DNA from: Paenibacillus sp. HWE-109
GTDB taxonomy: Bacteria; Bacillota; Bacilli; Paenibacillales; NBRC-103111
Length of the DNA stretch: 64,000 nt
Assembly (NCBI RefSeq): GCF_022163125.1
Contig: NZ_CP091881.1
Location: 6,324,001 to 6,388,000 of the forward strand
Reading direction: 5' to 3'
The notes beneath the pieces are model-generated. The model made no database searches. It saw nothing but the letters and a program-made list of their open reading frames with translations, and had not been told where the DNA came from. Of this stretch, positions 32,073 through 40,867 are shown piece by piece. The translations under genes and the position numbers were made by a program. Within the stretch, counting starts at the first letter, position 1. Every line of letters begins with the position of its first letter.

Positions 32073-33506
32073 TTAGTCTTTCACAATTCCGTTGTCACCA
32101 AACGCGGCAATGGCCGCTGTTTTAACAGCTTCGTACATCGCTTCTGCCGTAATCTCACCAGCAATTAAGCCTTGGAATTTAGGTACGATAACTTCTGTTT
32201 CTAGTTTAATTGCTTTAGCCCCAAGGTCACTCGGGATATCAGGACGAGCTGGTGTTGCATTTTTAAGCATATTGTCAACAGCAATGACATTGTCTGCACT
32301 GCGATCAATTTTCATGCTTTCAGCTGCTTTTTTACCGCTTTGTGTAATGTGCGCTGCGAACAAATCATTGTTCGTCGTTGCTGCAACTTTGCCGCTAGCT
32401 AAGAAGTAAGCCGCTTTGACGACATTCGCTTTGTGCTCAGCTGTTGGTTCTTTTTTGCCGCGGAAAGTCACATAGCCGTCTACGACTGTGCTGGATGAAG
32501 GTTTAGCTCCTTGGAACGTTGGAGCTGGCAATACGATGTAATCGACAGGAATACTGCCTTTGACAGCACTGCCGTCATTCGCTGTAATTTTGGCGTTGTT
32601 TGCTTTCGCTGAATTCTCGAACGTTGCCAAACCTTTACCCGTAATCATCGTTTGACCCGTCAAGAACATATTCCAGCGTTTTCCTGCATCAACAGAGCTA
32701 AGCTCTTTGGGCATGGAGCCGTCATCAATTAACTGACGAAGATTTTTGAGCAATCCCAAATAGTTTTTGCTTGTGTATGCATATTTCAAATCTTTATCAA
32801 ACGGAGCTGGCATACCTGCATTTTTGGCCATAATACCTAAATAATCTTTGGCAGCAACACCTTTGGTAGCGAATACAAAGCCGTATGTGCTCGTTTGACC
32901 ATTCTCTTTAATAACACCTTTTTTGATCGCTTCACGGAACTCCTCGAATGTCCAACCGTTTTGTTGAACTTTCTTCCAGTCGATACCCGCTTTTTCCAAA
33001 TACGCTTTGTTACCGCCCAGGGCGTGCACTTCCATATAAGCCGGGAAGCCGTAGAGGCCTTTGCCGTTCTTCATATATTCAAGCGGCGCCTTGTCGTAGT
33101 CAGCAACCATTTCTTTGGTCGCTGTATCGGTGATATCAAGTACCATGCCTTGCTGCACATATTTGGAGATGCCTTCAGAACCGATGAAAGCAATATCCGG
33201 AGGGCTGCCAGCATTCACTTGCGTATCCAGCTTCTGCGTCATATCTTCCCAGCTTGCTGGTTCGATCTTCAGCGTCAGGTTCGGGTTCGCAGCATTGAAA
33301 TCCTTGGCAATTTGTTCGAAAGTCTTCTGGTAGTTAGGTGAAACCGGTGGAAGCAATGCGGTAATGGTATCTTTGGCCGTTGACGTGCTTGCAGATGCGG
33401 CTGGCGTGGAAGTGCCGGCTGTATTGCTTTCAGTTTTACCCCCACAAGCCGTTAGGGCCATGGTTAAAGCGACGACGGATGCTAATACATGCATTTTTCT
33501 TTTCAT
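32073..33506 (-). CDS. Extracellular sugar-binding lipoprotein of the ABC importer
   Basis: The 477-aa protein has a lipoprotein signal peptide with lipobox LTAC and lipidated Cys21, a Ser/Thr/Ala linker, and the SBP_bac_1 fold (LKIEPASWEDMTQKLDTQVN, PDIAFIGSEGISKYV). It captures the sugar outside the membrane for the two permeases. It lies directly after murQ, which suggests MurNAc-containing saccharides as ligand. This is inference from context. Confidence 0.92.
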   Translation of the reverse strand: MKRKMHVLASVVALTMALTACGGKTESNTAGTSTPAASASTSTAKDTITALLPPVSPNYQKTFEQIAKDFNAANPNLTLKIEPASWEDMTQKLDTQVNAGSPPDIAFIGSEGISKYVQQGMVLDITDTATKEMVADYDKAPLEYMKNGKGLYGFPAYMEVHALGGNKAYLEKAGIDWKKVQQNGWTFEEFREAIKKGVIKENGQTSTYGFVFATKGVAAKDYLGIMAKNAGMPAPFDKDLKYAYTSKNYLGLLKNLRQLIDDGSMPKELSSVDAGKRWNMFLTGQTMITGKGLATFENSAKANNAKITANDGSAVKGSIPVDYIVLPAPTFQGAKPSSSTVVDGYVTFRGKKEPTAEHKANVVKAAYFLASGKVAATTNNDLFAAHITQSGKKAAESMKIDRSADNVIAVDNMLKNATPARPDIPSDLGAKAIKLETEVIVPKFQGLIAGEITAEAMYEAVKTAAIAAFGDNGIVKD

Positions 33507-33552
33507 AAAAAGCTAACCTCCCAGTTTAGGAACCTTTTTTATATTGCGTTAT

Positions 33553-34467
33553 TTATACAACTTTGATAAAGGTACTTATTGCTTTTTTCAAACTACCATC
33601 ACACTGTTCTAAGGCTTGCCCTGCTTCCGCGGCATCCATGCCGGTTTTGATCATCATAATAGCTAGTTTACAATTCATCGACGCTTTCTCCAAATAGGCA
33701 ATCGCTTGGCTGTCGTCTACGCCTGTCGCTATTTTGATAATACGCACGGACCGATCATACAATTTGATGTTGCTTGCCTTCATGTCAACCATAAGGTTGT
33801 TGTACGTTTTGCCAAGCTTCACCATCGTACAAGTCGTCAGCATATTGAGAACCAGCTTCTGTGCTGTCCCCGCTTTCAAACGGGTAGATCCCATAATCAC
33901 TTCCGGCCCCACCACAGGAGCAATACATACCTCACAGACAGACTCTAACTTGGAATGCTTGTTATTCACAACGCCGATGGTTGCAGCTCCCAGTTCCTTC
34001 GCTTTGTTCAAAGCAGCAATCACGAACTGTGCACTCCCGCTGGCTGTAATTCCAACTACAGCATCTTTGTTTGTCACGCCGCACCGTTCTATCAGTGCGA
34101 TCCCCTCTTCTGCATTATCTTCAAAGCCTTCCACTGCTGTTCGAAGCGCCCCATCGCCACCGGCAATATGACCTTGCACCAGCATGGGATCAATCCCAAA
34201 CGTAGGTGGACATTCAGAAGCATCGAGCACACCGAGTCTGCCAGACGATCCTGCTCCTACGTAAAACATTCTGCCACCGTTCTTGAGAACGCGATGCAAA
34301 ATGTCGACCGCTTTCATAATCTGCGGTATCTCCGCAGCTACAGCGCCCGGCACCCTCGCGTCTTGTTCATTCATCAAACGAAGCATCTGTTCCGTTGTAC
34401 CTTCATCTATCATCAGCGTTTGCTCATTAATCTCTTCCGTAGTCAATCCTGACAGATACTCATCCAT
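33553..34467 (-). CDS. murQ: N-acetylmuramic acid 6-phosphate etherase MurQ
   Basis: Cleaves the lactyl ether of MurNAc-6-P to give GlcNAc-6-P and D-lactate. The 304-aa SIS-domain protein has the family motifs GAGSSGRLGVLDASECPPTFG-like (split here: GAGSSGRLGVLDAS and ECPPTFG) and GSTRLKAGTAQKLVLNM. I choose the ATG at 34467, since AGGAGG sits 6 nt before it and too close to the ATG at 34473. It heads the operon murQ-binding protein-permeases-GNAT-deacetylase and has a good sigma-A promoter at 34508-34536. Confidence 0.96.
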   Translation of the reverse strand: MDEYLSGLTTEEINEQTLMIDEGTTEQMLRLMNEQDARVPGAVAAEIPQIMKAVDILHRVLKNGGRMFYVGAGSSGRLGVLDASECPPTFGIDPMLVQGHIAGGDGALRTAVEGFEDNAEEGIALIERCGVTNKDAVVGITASGSAQFVIAALNKAKELGAATIGVVNNKHSKLESVCEVCIAPVVGPEVIMGSTRLKAGTAQKLVLNMLTTCTMVKLGKTYNNLMVDMKASNIKLYDRSVRIIKIATGVDDSQAIAYLEKASMNCKLAIMMIKTGMDAAEAGQALEQCDGSLKKAISTFIKVV

Positions 34468-34507
34468 AGCCATCCTCCTGTCCTGTTTTTTTGAATTTCA
34501 TAAATTT

Positions 34508-34536
34508 ATACTAACGAAAAGTTTCATCAGGGTCAA
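34508..34536 (-). promoter_or_regulatory. Sigma-A promoter of the murQ operon
   Basis: On the minus strand TTGACC (34531-34536), a 17-nt spacer and TAGTAT (34508-34513). The spacer contains GAAACTTTTC, an inverted element of the type bound by RpiR-family regulators, so the product of the neighbouring regulator gene may bind here. Confidence 0.75.
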
Positions 34537-34548
34537 TAGTTTTTGAAA

Positions 34549-34597
34549 TTTTATTTTATTTTACAATAAACTTTTGATTTTTTATTTTATTTTACAA
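34549..34597 (-). promoter_or_regulatory. Exact 18-bp direct repeat upstream of the murQ promoter
   Basis: TTTTATTTTATTTTACAA occurs at 34549-34566 and again at 34580-34597, 31 bp apart (about three helical turns). The repeats lie just upstream of the murQ -35. They could be UP elements or regulator sites. Confidence 0.6.
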
Positions 34598-34639
34598 CAA
34601 AAAAAGACAACGACCTAAGGGAGCTAAATCGTTGTCTTT
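34598..34639 (-). terminator. Terminator after the RpiR regulator gene
   Basis: AAAGACAACGA and TCGTTGTCTTT form an 11-bp stem and the minus strand continues in T residues. It separates the regulator from the murQ operon. Confidence 0.88.
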
Positions 34640-34644
34640 GTCAT

Positions 34645-35511
34645 TTATTTGCGATGTTTGCTGCTTGCTATAATATCGTGCGTTTTGGACAAATATTTCT
34701 TCACATGTTTGTATTCACTGCTGGCCACCCCGGCAAAAAGGATGTCGATCACCGTTAACATCGCGATTCGCGAGCCCATCGCCCCGCTTCTAATCGTAAC
34801 TTCAGGCGTCGAAATGCTTAATACAATATTCGCCTTGTCGGCCAACTCGCTTTTGTTATATTTGGTAATGGCAATAATACAAGCGCCATTCTTTTTGGCA
34901 ATTTCTAGCGCATCCAGAATTTCAATCGTGCTGCCGGAATTGGAAATGAAAATCGCTACATCGCTTTTTCCCAGGAGTGTTGCTGCCGTAAGCTGACTGT
35001 GTCCATCCGTATAGGTATGGCACATCTTGTTAATTCGGGAAAATTTCTGCTCCGCATCAATCCCGACCAAACCTGACGCGCCGATGCCAAAAAACACAAT
35101 GCGATTGCTGTCACAGAGCACTCTGACGGCACGCGCGATTTCATTTTTATCGATGACACTTAGTGTATCTTCAATGGATTTGCTGTTATTCCGGGAAATA
35201 TTGGAAATGATCGTGGATAAATCATCCCCGGGCTGTATATCGGTATACTGATCCTTCTGTTCCTCATCCATCGATCCGAGCGAAGCCGAAATACTGACAA
35301 TAAAATTGCGGTACCCTTTGTACCCCATCGTTTTGCAGAAACGCAGCACAGATGCGTCACTGGTCTTCGTCAGTTGTGCCAGGCTTTTGATAGAAAGATG
35401 CGGAATATCATCCAGATTCTCCAGTATATATTCGGCTACCAGCTTCTCAACCGGTGTTAAACTGTCCTTCATATCTCGAATTTTAATCAAAATATTATCA
35501 TTAATTGACAT
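34645..35511 (-). CDS. RpiR-family regulator, probably MurR-like
   Basis: The 288-aa protein has an N-terminal HTH (about 1-77, SIKSLAQLTKTSDASVLRFC) and a sugar-phosphate-binding SIS domain (about 120-260, FFGIGASGLVGIDAEQKF and AIFISNSGSTIEILDALEIA). MurR of B. subtilis and E. coli is of this type and senses MurNAc-6-P. Its place upstream of murQ with a separate promoter and terminator supports control of the muropeptide locus. The symbol murR is not assigned because ligand identity is inferred. Confidence 0.88.
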   Translation of the reverse strand: MSINDNILIKIRDMKDSLTPVEKLVAEYILENLDDIPHLSIKSLAQLTKTSDASVLRFCKTMGYKGYRNFIVSISASLGSMDEEQKDQYTDIQPGDDLSTIISNISRNNSKSIEDTLSVIDKNEIARAVRVLCDSNRIVFFGIGASGLVGIDAEQKFSRINKMCHTYTDGHSQLTAATLLGKSDVAIFISNSGSTIEILDALEIAKKNGACIIAITKYNKSELADKANIVLSISTPEVTIRSGAMGSRIAMLTVIDILFAGVASSEYKHVKKYLSKTHDIIASSKHRK

Positions 35512-35557
35512 TTGGTTTCCCTACTCATCCTAAAGTATCCGAGCTGAATTCCCTTTC

Positions 35558-35586
35558 ATCATACGAAGAATTGCTCAAAAAAACAA
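35558..35586 (-). promoter_or_regulatory. Candidate promoter of the RpiR regulator gene
   Basis: On the minus strand TTGTTT (35581-35586), 17-nt spacer, TATGAT (35558-35563), located 47 nt upstream of the start codon. Confidence 0.6.
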
Positions 35587-35762
35587 GATGAATATCTAAA
35601 AATGACTAAAATTGACATCTAATTTAGTGAATTTTTATTTCGAAATATAAATATCAACATAAAATTTAATTCCGATTTAATGATGTTCCAATGGTGTTGT
35701 GGCGAAGGATTGCTCCTGCACAAAATGACTGAAAAGCAGCCCCAAATTAGGCTTAATGGCAA

Positions 35763-35972
35763 CAAAACCTAGGCAAAGGGAACTCCAGGACGCTATTTAG
35801 GCAAAAAGTAGGGATGCGAGGTTCATAGCGGAACTACAGGGTCTTATTTCCACTTAAAGCGCCGGATTTCCCCAGAAACAGCAAAATAACGTACTGTAGT
35901 TCCCTCTGGCTCGCGAGAATGCTACTTTTTGCTAGAATAGCGGACTGTAGTTCCCTGTGCAGGGCAGTTGGC
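35763..35972 (+). repeat. Dispersed intergenic repeat, copy B
   Basis: Same block order as copies at 5288 and 57543: AGGGAACT, CGCTATTT, AGCGGAACTACAGGGTCTTA, AAACAGCAAAATA, CTGTAGTTCCCT twice, and a GGCAG tail. It lies in the 664-nt gap between the RpiR gene and an AT-rich gene. The rest of that gap holds promoter sequence and no visible gene. Confidence 0.85.
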
Positions 35973-36175
35973 AGGAAACTTAGCGTACGTTTTTCTATTT
36001 GATGGCGATACCTCAATTAGCGTGGAGAAAATCGGTTATTTTGATCCCAAAACTCCTTAAGGTTGTAAATCCGCGTTTTGCTGGCGGTACCCCATTAATT
36101 TAATTGGGAAAACTAGAAACATTTTCTTATATCTTCTGTCTAATATTATTACAATAAAAGGGAGTTGATACAATA

Positions 36176-36892
36176 ATGCGTAAATATATTTTAGGTTTAA
36201 GTGCTGGATTATTAATTGCTTCATCTGTTTCTGTATACGCGTCTAATGAAATAAAAGCATATCTATTTCCAGTTAGTGTTTCAGTTAATCAGAATGAAAT
36301 TAATTATTCAAAAAATTATGCAACAATAAATTATGAAGGATCAGCATATGTTCCATTAAGGTTCTTTGCGGAATATATGGGTGCAAAGGTGGAATATAAC
36401 GATTCTTATCCAAAAATAAATATTCATACTTTTGATCAGGATAATGTTAAATCCATGATAAACTCAAAAGATAAAGATAACTTTTTTGAAATGGCAAGCT
36501 ACTCTAAGAACCTTGAATATAGTTCTGATGAACCCATATATCTCTGGAGTACTTTAAACTATATGGGTAGTAACTCCCTAACAATAACGCATGGAGAGCC
36601 GTTAATTACTTATTCACTTTCAGATAGTGAAGGTTTTGAAATTTCCTCTGGAACAAATCAAATTCTTATTAAAGAAGTTTGGAATGAGGGAGATCAGCTT
36701 CGTACGACATTCCCCCTTGCTCTGGTTGAGGAATACAATACTCAGAAAAGCAAACAGAATAATTTAGAGATTGAAAATAAACACCCCTGGTTACTTACTC
36801 CGGGTAGTTATAAAATTAGTGCCCATTTAAAATATAAAACAAATAACCAAACTAACATTCTTAAGAATGAGATTAAATTATTAGTAAAATAA
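36176..36892 (+). CDS. Secreted protein with stalk (copper-amine-oxidase-N-like) domain
   Basis: The 238-aa protein has a signal peptide (1-23, YILGLSAGLLIASSVSVYA) and one stalk-type unit at about 30-85 (ATINYEGSAYVPLRFFAEYM). The C-terminal part (about 105-238) is beta-rich and unrecognised. The gene is clearly more AT-rich than its neighbours, with many AAA, AAT and ATT codons, which suggests recent acquisition. GGGAG lies 11 nt before the ATG. It stands alone between a repeat and a convergent terminator. Confidence 0.75.
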   Translation: MRKYILGLSAGLLIASSVSVYASNEIKAYLFPVSVSVNQNEINYSKNYATINYEGSAYVPLRFFAEYMGAKVEYNDSYPKINIHTFDQDNVKSMINSKDKDNFFEMASYSKNLEYSSDEPIYLWSTLNYMGSNSLTITHGEPLITYSLSDSEGFEISSGTNQILIKEVWNEGDQLRTTFPLALVEEYNTQKSKQNNLEIENKHPWLLTPGSYKISAHLKYKTNNQTNILKNEIKLLVK

Positions 36893-36974
36893 CTACTCAT
36901 GCTCCCATAGTCGAAGAATATCATACTGCCCAACAGTATTTCGTTACTAAGACGACGCGGCAGATGGCTATTAG

Positions 36975-37030
36975 CGCCAAAATAGGCCTCTCTCCAGTTT
37001 CCAATCTTGGAGAGACAGCCTATTTTGGCG
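36975..37030. terminator. Bidirectional stem-loop between convergent genes
   Basis: CGCCAAAATAGGC pairs with GCCTATTTTGGCG, with an inner TCTCTCCA/TGGAGAGA stem. It sits between the plus-strand stalk gene and the minus-strand phosphoglycerate mutase gene. No strong T-run follows, so efficiency is uncertain. Confidence 0.65.
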
Positions 37031-37032
37031 AT

Positions 37033-38271
37033 CTAGTTGCCTTGCTTTTTCACAACACCCATTAACCCATGCAGCGTTCTGACGAAATCTGCGCCGGATA
37101 AACGTCCAAGCCCGCCATAGGCGCAATCCATCTCATTGTACTTTGTATTGCGATCTCTACGGATACTTGGCCCATAAATAAGAATCGGCACGGGGTCACC
37201 TGTGTGCTCACCTATCTCACAAGGCGTGGAGTGATCCGCCGCAAGAGCCAGATACGTATCTTCCGGCAGCTTATCTGCAATGAGCCCTACCATCCGGTCG
37301 AACAGCTCAATCGCTCTTGCCTTCTCGAAAGGTTCGTTATCATGGCCTTTTACATCCGGCGCTTTCATATGAACGTAGACCATATCATTCTCGGTCATTT
37401 CTTCCAGTGTCCTTTGGGCTTTTAATTCAATATTCGTATCGATGTTCCCCGTCATGCTCGGTGCCGTCACCGTCTTAAACCCAGCGAGTTGAGCCACGCC
37501 CAAAACGGTGCTTTCACCGGCAATGCAGCTCCCTCGGATCGATAGTTGTTTGACAATGGGGTCAAGATCAGCCAATTGCCCAGCCCCTCGGGTCAAGATG
37601 AAATTAGCGGGATTCTGATCCTGTTTCTGACGCCGCACATTTACCGGATGGTTCGACAATATATCGTGAGCCTTCTGAAGGAAGCGATTCAAGACAGCCG
37701 CTGTTCGCTCAGCCTCCTTCGTATGATCAAGCGCTTGTATCGGATGAAAGGCCACGCCGTCATTGGGCGCTTTGGGATCAGAATCACTAATTTGATCACT
37801 CAATCCGTCTCCCCGAAGAATGAGCACTGCGCGATGTTCGGTAGCTGCTCGATAATAAATTTCAACGCCGTCGATACTCATCCCATTAATGGCGTCAGCT
37901 AATTCATCCGTTCCCTCTCGTATGCGGTCTGCACGGCGATCCACAACAATCCCGTTCTCGTCCACGGTGGCAAAATTACAGCGAAGCACGACATCCCCCG
38001 CTTTAACTGCCATCCCAATACCCAATGCCTCGATCGGCCCACGTCCTGGATAGTGATGCGGCTGGTAGCCAAATAATATCAGATGTCCCATGTCCGTCCC
38101 CACTGGAATGCCAGGAGCAATTAAATCCATCATCCCCGTTGTGCCTTCTGCCGCTAACCGATCAAGATTGGGCGTTGCGGCATACTCGAGTGGTGTTCGC
38201 TGACCTAATAGAGGGTGAGGTCGATCACCTAATCCGTCAGCTATAGCCACAATTACTTTTCTTCTAAGCAT
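37033..38271 (-). CDS. Archaeal-type cofactor-independent phosphoglycerate mutase (ApgM family)
   Basis: The 412-aa protein belongs to the alkaline-phosphatase superfamily. VIVAIADGLGDRPHPLLGQRTPLEYA at the start (metal Asp), PVGTDMGHLILFGY (expected catalytic Ser replaced by Thr as in this family's GTD motif) and ALAADHSTPCEIGEHTGDPVP at the end match aPGAM rather than bacterial GpmI. It interconverts 2- and 3-phosphoglycerate or acts on a related phosphoester. I choose the ATG at 38271 because GGAGGAG precedes it; the ATG at 38283 has no site. It follows the DASS transporter gene by 18 nt. Confidence 0.85.
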   Translation of the reverse strand: MLRRKVIVAIADGLGDRPHPLLGQRTPLEYAATPNLDRLAAEGTTGMMDLIAPGIPVGTDMGHLILFGYQPHHYPGRGPIEALGIGMAVKAGDVVLRCNFATVDENGIVVDRRADRIREGTDELADAINGMSIDGVEIYYRAATEHRAVLILRGDGLSDQISDSDPKAPNDGVAFHPIQALDHTKEAERTAAVLNRFLQKAHDILSNHPVNVRRQKQDQNPANFILTRGAGQLADLDPIVKQLSIRGSCIAGESTVLGVAQLAGFKTVTAPSMTGNIDTNIELKAQRTLEEMTENDMVYVHMKAPDVKGHDNEPFEKARAIELFDRMVGLIADKLPEDTYLALAADHSTPCEIGEHTGDPVPILIYGPSIRRDRNTKYNEMDCAYGGLGRLSGADFVRTLHGLMGVVKKQGN

Positions 38272-38289
38272 GGTCTCCTCCATATATGT

Positions 38290-39777
38290 TTATAATCCCA
38301 GCAATTTAAACCAGGTGAAAATAGATAAGCTGATAACACTAGCACCGATAAAACAAGTCACAATGGCATATTTCACTTGATCCAAGACAGAGAAATAGCC
38401 TGTTCCGAAATAGATGGTGTTTACTTTGGAATGCGGAGGAAGCGTAATCGTGTACGTCATTGTCATAGCTGCTGCTAAAGCAAGAGGCACAGGATCCATG
38501 CCCAGTGATTTGGCTAGCGCGATGAACGCCGGGATCAAGATCGTCACGCGCACCGTTTTACTCGTAAAAATGAGATGGCTGTACATACTGAGGAACACGA
38601 CCACCACATAAACCAAGGCATGACTCATATGTTCTAGTCCCAGGAAACTGACAACATTCTTGATCATCCATTCCGCGCCTTTGGATTTATCGAGTGCATT
38701 GCCAACCGCGTAAGCGCCTGCGGCGAATATCATCAATTCCCATTTGATGTTCGCTTCTTTCCATGTCAGCACCCCAACTCTAGGCAGCAGGCAAAAGAGT
38801 GCCGCAAGAACTGCAGTCTGTTCAGTGCTGATCGCAAAACCAAACCATCCTTTTTGATAATCACCCGTCGCCCAAAGAATGACCGTACAAACAAAAATGA
38901 TTAACGCCTTCTTTTCATTCAGTGAAAAAGAACCCAGCTTCTTCAATTCATCTTTCAGCGTCCCCATAGCATGCTGGAAGTTGGATTCCCCTTTGATGGA
39001 AAATAGCTTTAACCCAATGAAGAAGGTCAGACCCATCGTGATGATCGCCGTAGGCATAGAAGCCAGCAGCCAATCAATATAGCCGATGTGCCCGCCCGCT
39101 TGTTCGTTGATAAAACCGACGGCAATGATATTGCCGGATGTGGCTGTCATAACGCCGGATGTCGCGATCGCGTCTGCCTGGACGCCTTGCAGCATCATAA
39201 CTTTCCCCAGATTGCTGCTGCCGGGCATTGCTCGGTAGACTTCAAGCAATATTAAGCAAATAGGCACCATTAGCGTTGCTCTTGCCGTTGTCGATGGGAC
39301 GAAGAAAGCCAGTACAAAATTAATAATAATAAGGACGAGCAGCGTTCTTGTGGGTGTTTTCCCAAAACTCGTAACCATCCATAAGGCGAATCTTCTGCCT
39401 AAATTAGATTTCATCATGGCGGAAGTAAGAATAAATGCAGCTACCATTAACCAAATAACGTCAAAGCCTAATGTTCCGAAGGCCACTTCCTGATCTTTCA
39501 CAGCTCCAACTAGTGGAAGCAGCAATATCGCCATGATGGATGTTAAATAAATCGGAATCGGTGTAGTTATCCAGAGGATTAGCGACGCTGTAAAGATGGC
39601 GATAGCTTTTTGCGCTTCTGCGCTCAAACCTTCTGGCGTAGGCATGAAGAAAAGCAACAGCCCCACCACGGCGGCAAGCGGAATTCCCCACTTTTTCATG
39701 ATGTCTTCCGCTTTGCTCTTCTTGGGGAGTTGCGGCTCCTTTCCATCCTTTTCTGGGGTCGTCAGGATATTGGTCAT
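38290..39777 (-). CDS. DASS-family anion/dicarboxylate transporter (SLC13/CitT type)
   Basis: The 495-aa membrane protein has about twelve hydrophobic segments and the paired motifs SGNIIAVGFINEQAG and SHLIFTSKTVRVTILIPAFIA that correspond to the two substrate/sodium-binding repeats. Substrates are usually C4-dicarboxylates, citrate or related phospho-organic anions. It is cotranscribed with the mutase gene and divergent from a LysR regulator. GAGGAG precedes the ATG. A cre-like site overlaps the promoter. Confidence 0.9.
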   Translation of the reverse strand: MTNILTTPEKDGKEPQLPKKSKAEDIMKKWGIPLAAVVGLLLFFMPTPEGLSAEAQKAIAIFTASLILWITTPIPIYLTSIMAILLLPLVGAVKDQEVAFGTLGFDVIWLMVAAFILTSAMMKSNLGRRFALWMVTSFGKTPTRTLLVLIIINFVLAFFVPSTTARATLMVPICLILLEVYRAMPGSSNLGKVMMLQGVQADAIATSGVMTATSGNIIAVGFINEQAGGHIGYIDWLLASMPTAIITMGLTFFIGLKLFSIKGESNFQHAMGTLKDELKKLGSFSLNEKKALIIFVCTVILWATGDYQKGWFGFAISTEQTAVLAALFCLLPRVGVLTWKEANIKWELMIFAAGAYAVGNALDKSKGAEWMIKNVVSFLGLEHMSHALVYVVVVFLSMYSHLIFTSKTVRVTILIPAFIALAKSLGMDPVPLALAAAMTMTYTITLPPHSKVNTIYFGTGYFSVLDQVKYAIVTCFIGASVISLSIFTWFKLLGL

Positions 39778-39801
39778 CGATCATTCTCCTCAAACTTATA
39801 A

Positions 39802-39815
39802 TGTATTCGCTTTCA
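39802..39815 (-). promoter_or_regulatory. cre-like CcpA site at the DASS promoter
   Basis: TGTATTCGCTTTCA matches the cre consensus with one mismatch and lies just downstream of the predicted -10, a position suited to catabolite repression. Confidence 0.45.
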
Positions 39816-39843
39816 TTTTAGCTAAAGCAATACTATAAAACAA
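39815..39843 (-). promoter_or_regulatory. Sigma-A promoter of the DASS transporter-mutase operon
   Basis: On the minus strand TTGTTT (39838-39843), 17-nt spacer, TAAAAT (39815-39820). Confidence 0.6.
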
Positions 39844-39872
39844 TTTGATTTATTTCTAATAATCATAATATT

Positions 39873-39902
39873 TTGTTATAGTAATAAGTATCACTCTATA
39901 CT
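39873..39902 (+). promoter_or_regulatory. Candidate promoter of the LysR gene
   Basis: TTGTTA (39873-39878), 18-nt spacer, TATACT (39897-39902). The -10 ends only 10 nt before the ATG at 39913, so the transcript would have almost no leader. Confidence 0.45.
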
Positions 39903-39912
39903 AGCGAGGTAC

Positions 39913-40806
39913 ATGATGAACGTTAATAAACTGCAAACCTTTCTAACACTCTCAGAATGCCTTAATTTTACTGAAGCAGCTGAACTGCTCTATTGCTCCC
40001 AGCCGTCTGTCAGTATGCAGATTCAACGCATGGAAGATGATCTGGGTGTTCCCTTGTTCGACAGAATCGGCAAAAAACTGTACTTAACCAAACAAGGCGA
40101 ACATTTCAAACCCTACGCGGAACAAATCATCAACTTACTTGCCTCGGCCAAGGATCATATCCGCCAGCTCGAGGATCTATCTTTTGGAACTTTATCCATA
40201 GGAGCCAGCAATTTTGTCGGTGTTTACCTGCTCCCGCGCATGCTGCGAGAATACACGACGTCATTCCCCCATATTAAAATTAATATGAATATCACATCTT
40301 CCAATCATCTCATTCACATGCTGGAGACGAATAAAGTAGATTTGTTAATTCTGTCAGATCGTGTACGGATAGATGAAACGCGTTATCAGCGAACTACCTT
40401 TTATCAGGACGAACTCGTTCTCATCGTGAACCCCGATCACAAGCTGGCTAAGCAGAAGACATGTACCCTAGCAGATTTGACCAACGAAACATTCATTTTA
40501 AAACCGAATAAATCCGCCACGCGCGTCTACCTGGAAGATCAATTCCAAGAGCATGGCTTTACACCCCCGCATTATATGGAAATCAGTAACTTGGAAGGCA
40601 TCAAGCAAGGCGTCATTCATAATCTCGGCGTTTCTATTGTCTCTAACTTTGCCATCCAACAAGAACTCAAGCACGGCTTACTCGTTAAGGTTCCTGTCCA
40701 AGGCATCCAATTCCTTCGCGGAATCAGCTATGTCTATCCGCGCAATAAACATTTCTCGCCTGCGGCCAACAAGTTCCTGCCTTTGTTGAATCAAGCTAAT
40801 CTATAG
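39913..40806 (+). CDS. LysR-family transcriptional regulator
   Basis: The 297-aa protein has an N-terminal winged HTH (about 1-60, FTEAAELLYCSQPSVSMQIQ) and a LysR substrate-binding domain (about 90-295). It is divergent from the DASS transporter-mutase operon and is its probable activator, sensing the transported anion. ATG codons at 39913 and 39916 are both possible; the GAGG site favours the second slightly. The ligand is unknown. Confidence 0.92.
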   Translation: MMNVNKLQTFLTLSECLNFTEAAELLYCSQPSVSMQIQRMEDDLGVPLFDRIGKKLYLTKQGEHFKPYAEQIINLLASAKDHIRQLEDLSFGTLSIGASNFVGVYLLPRMLREYTTSFPHIKINMNITSSNHLIHMLETNKVDLLILSDRVRIDETRYQRTTFYQDELVLIVNPDHKLAKQKTCTLADLTNETFILKPNKSATRVYLEDQFQEHGFTPPHYMEISNLEGIKQGVIHNLGVSIVSNFAIQQELKHGLLVKVPVQGIQFLRGISYVYPRNKHFSPAANKFLPLLNQANL

Positions 40807-40820
40807 CAGGGGGGAATATA

Positions 40821-40862
40821 AAAAGAAGAAGAACTGCAGCTTAGACTGTCAGTTCTTCTTTT
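40821..40862. terminator. Bidirectional terminator between LysR and RarD genes
   Basis: AAGAAGAACTG pairs with CAGTTCTTCTT, flanked by A and T tracts on both sides, so it can stop transcripts from both convergent genes. Confidence 0.88.
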
Positions 40863-40867
40863 GGGAT

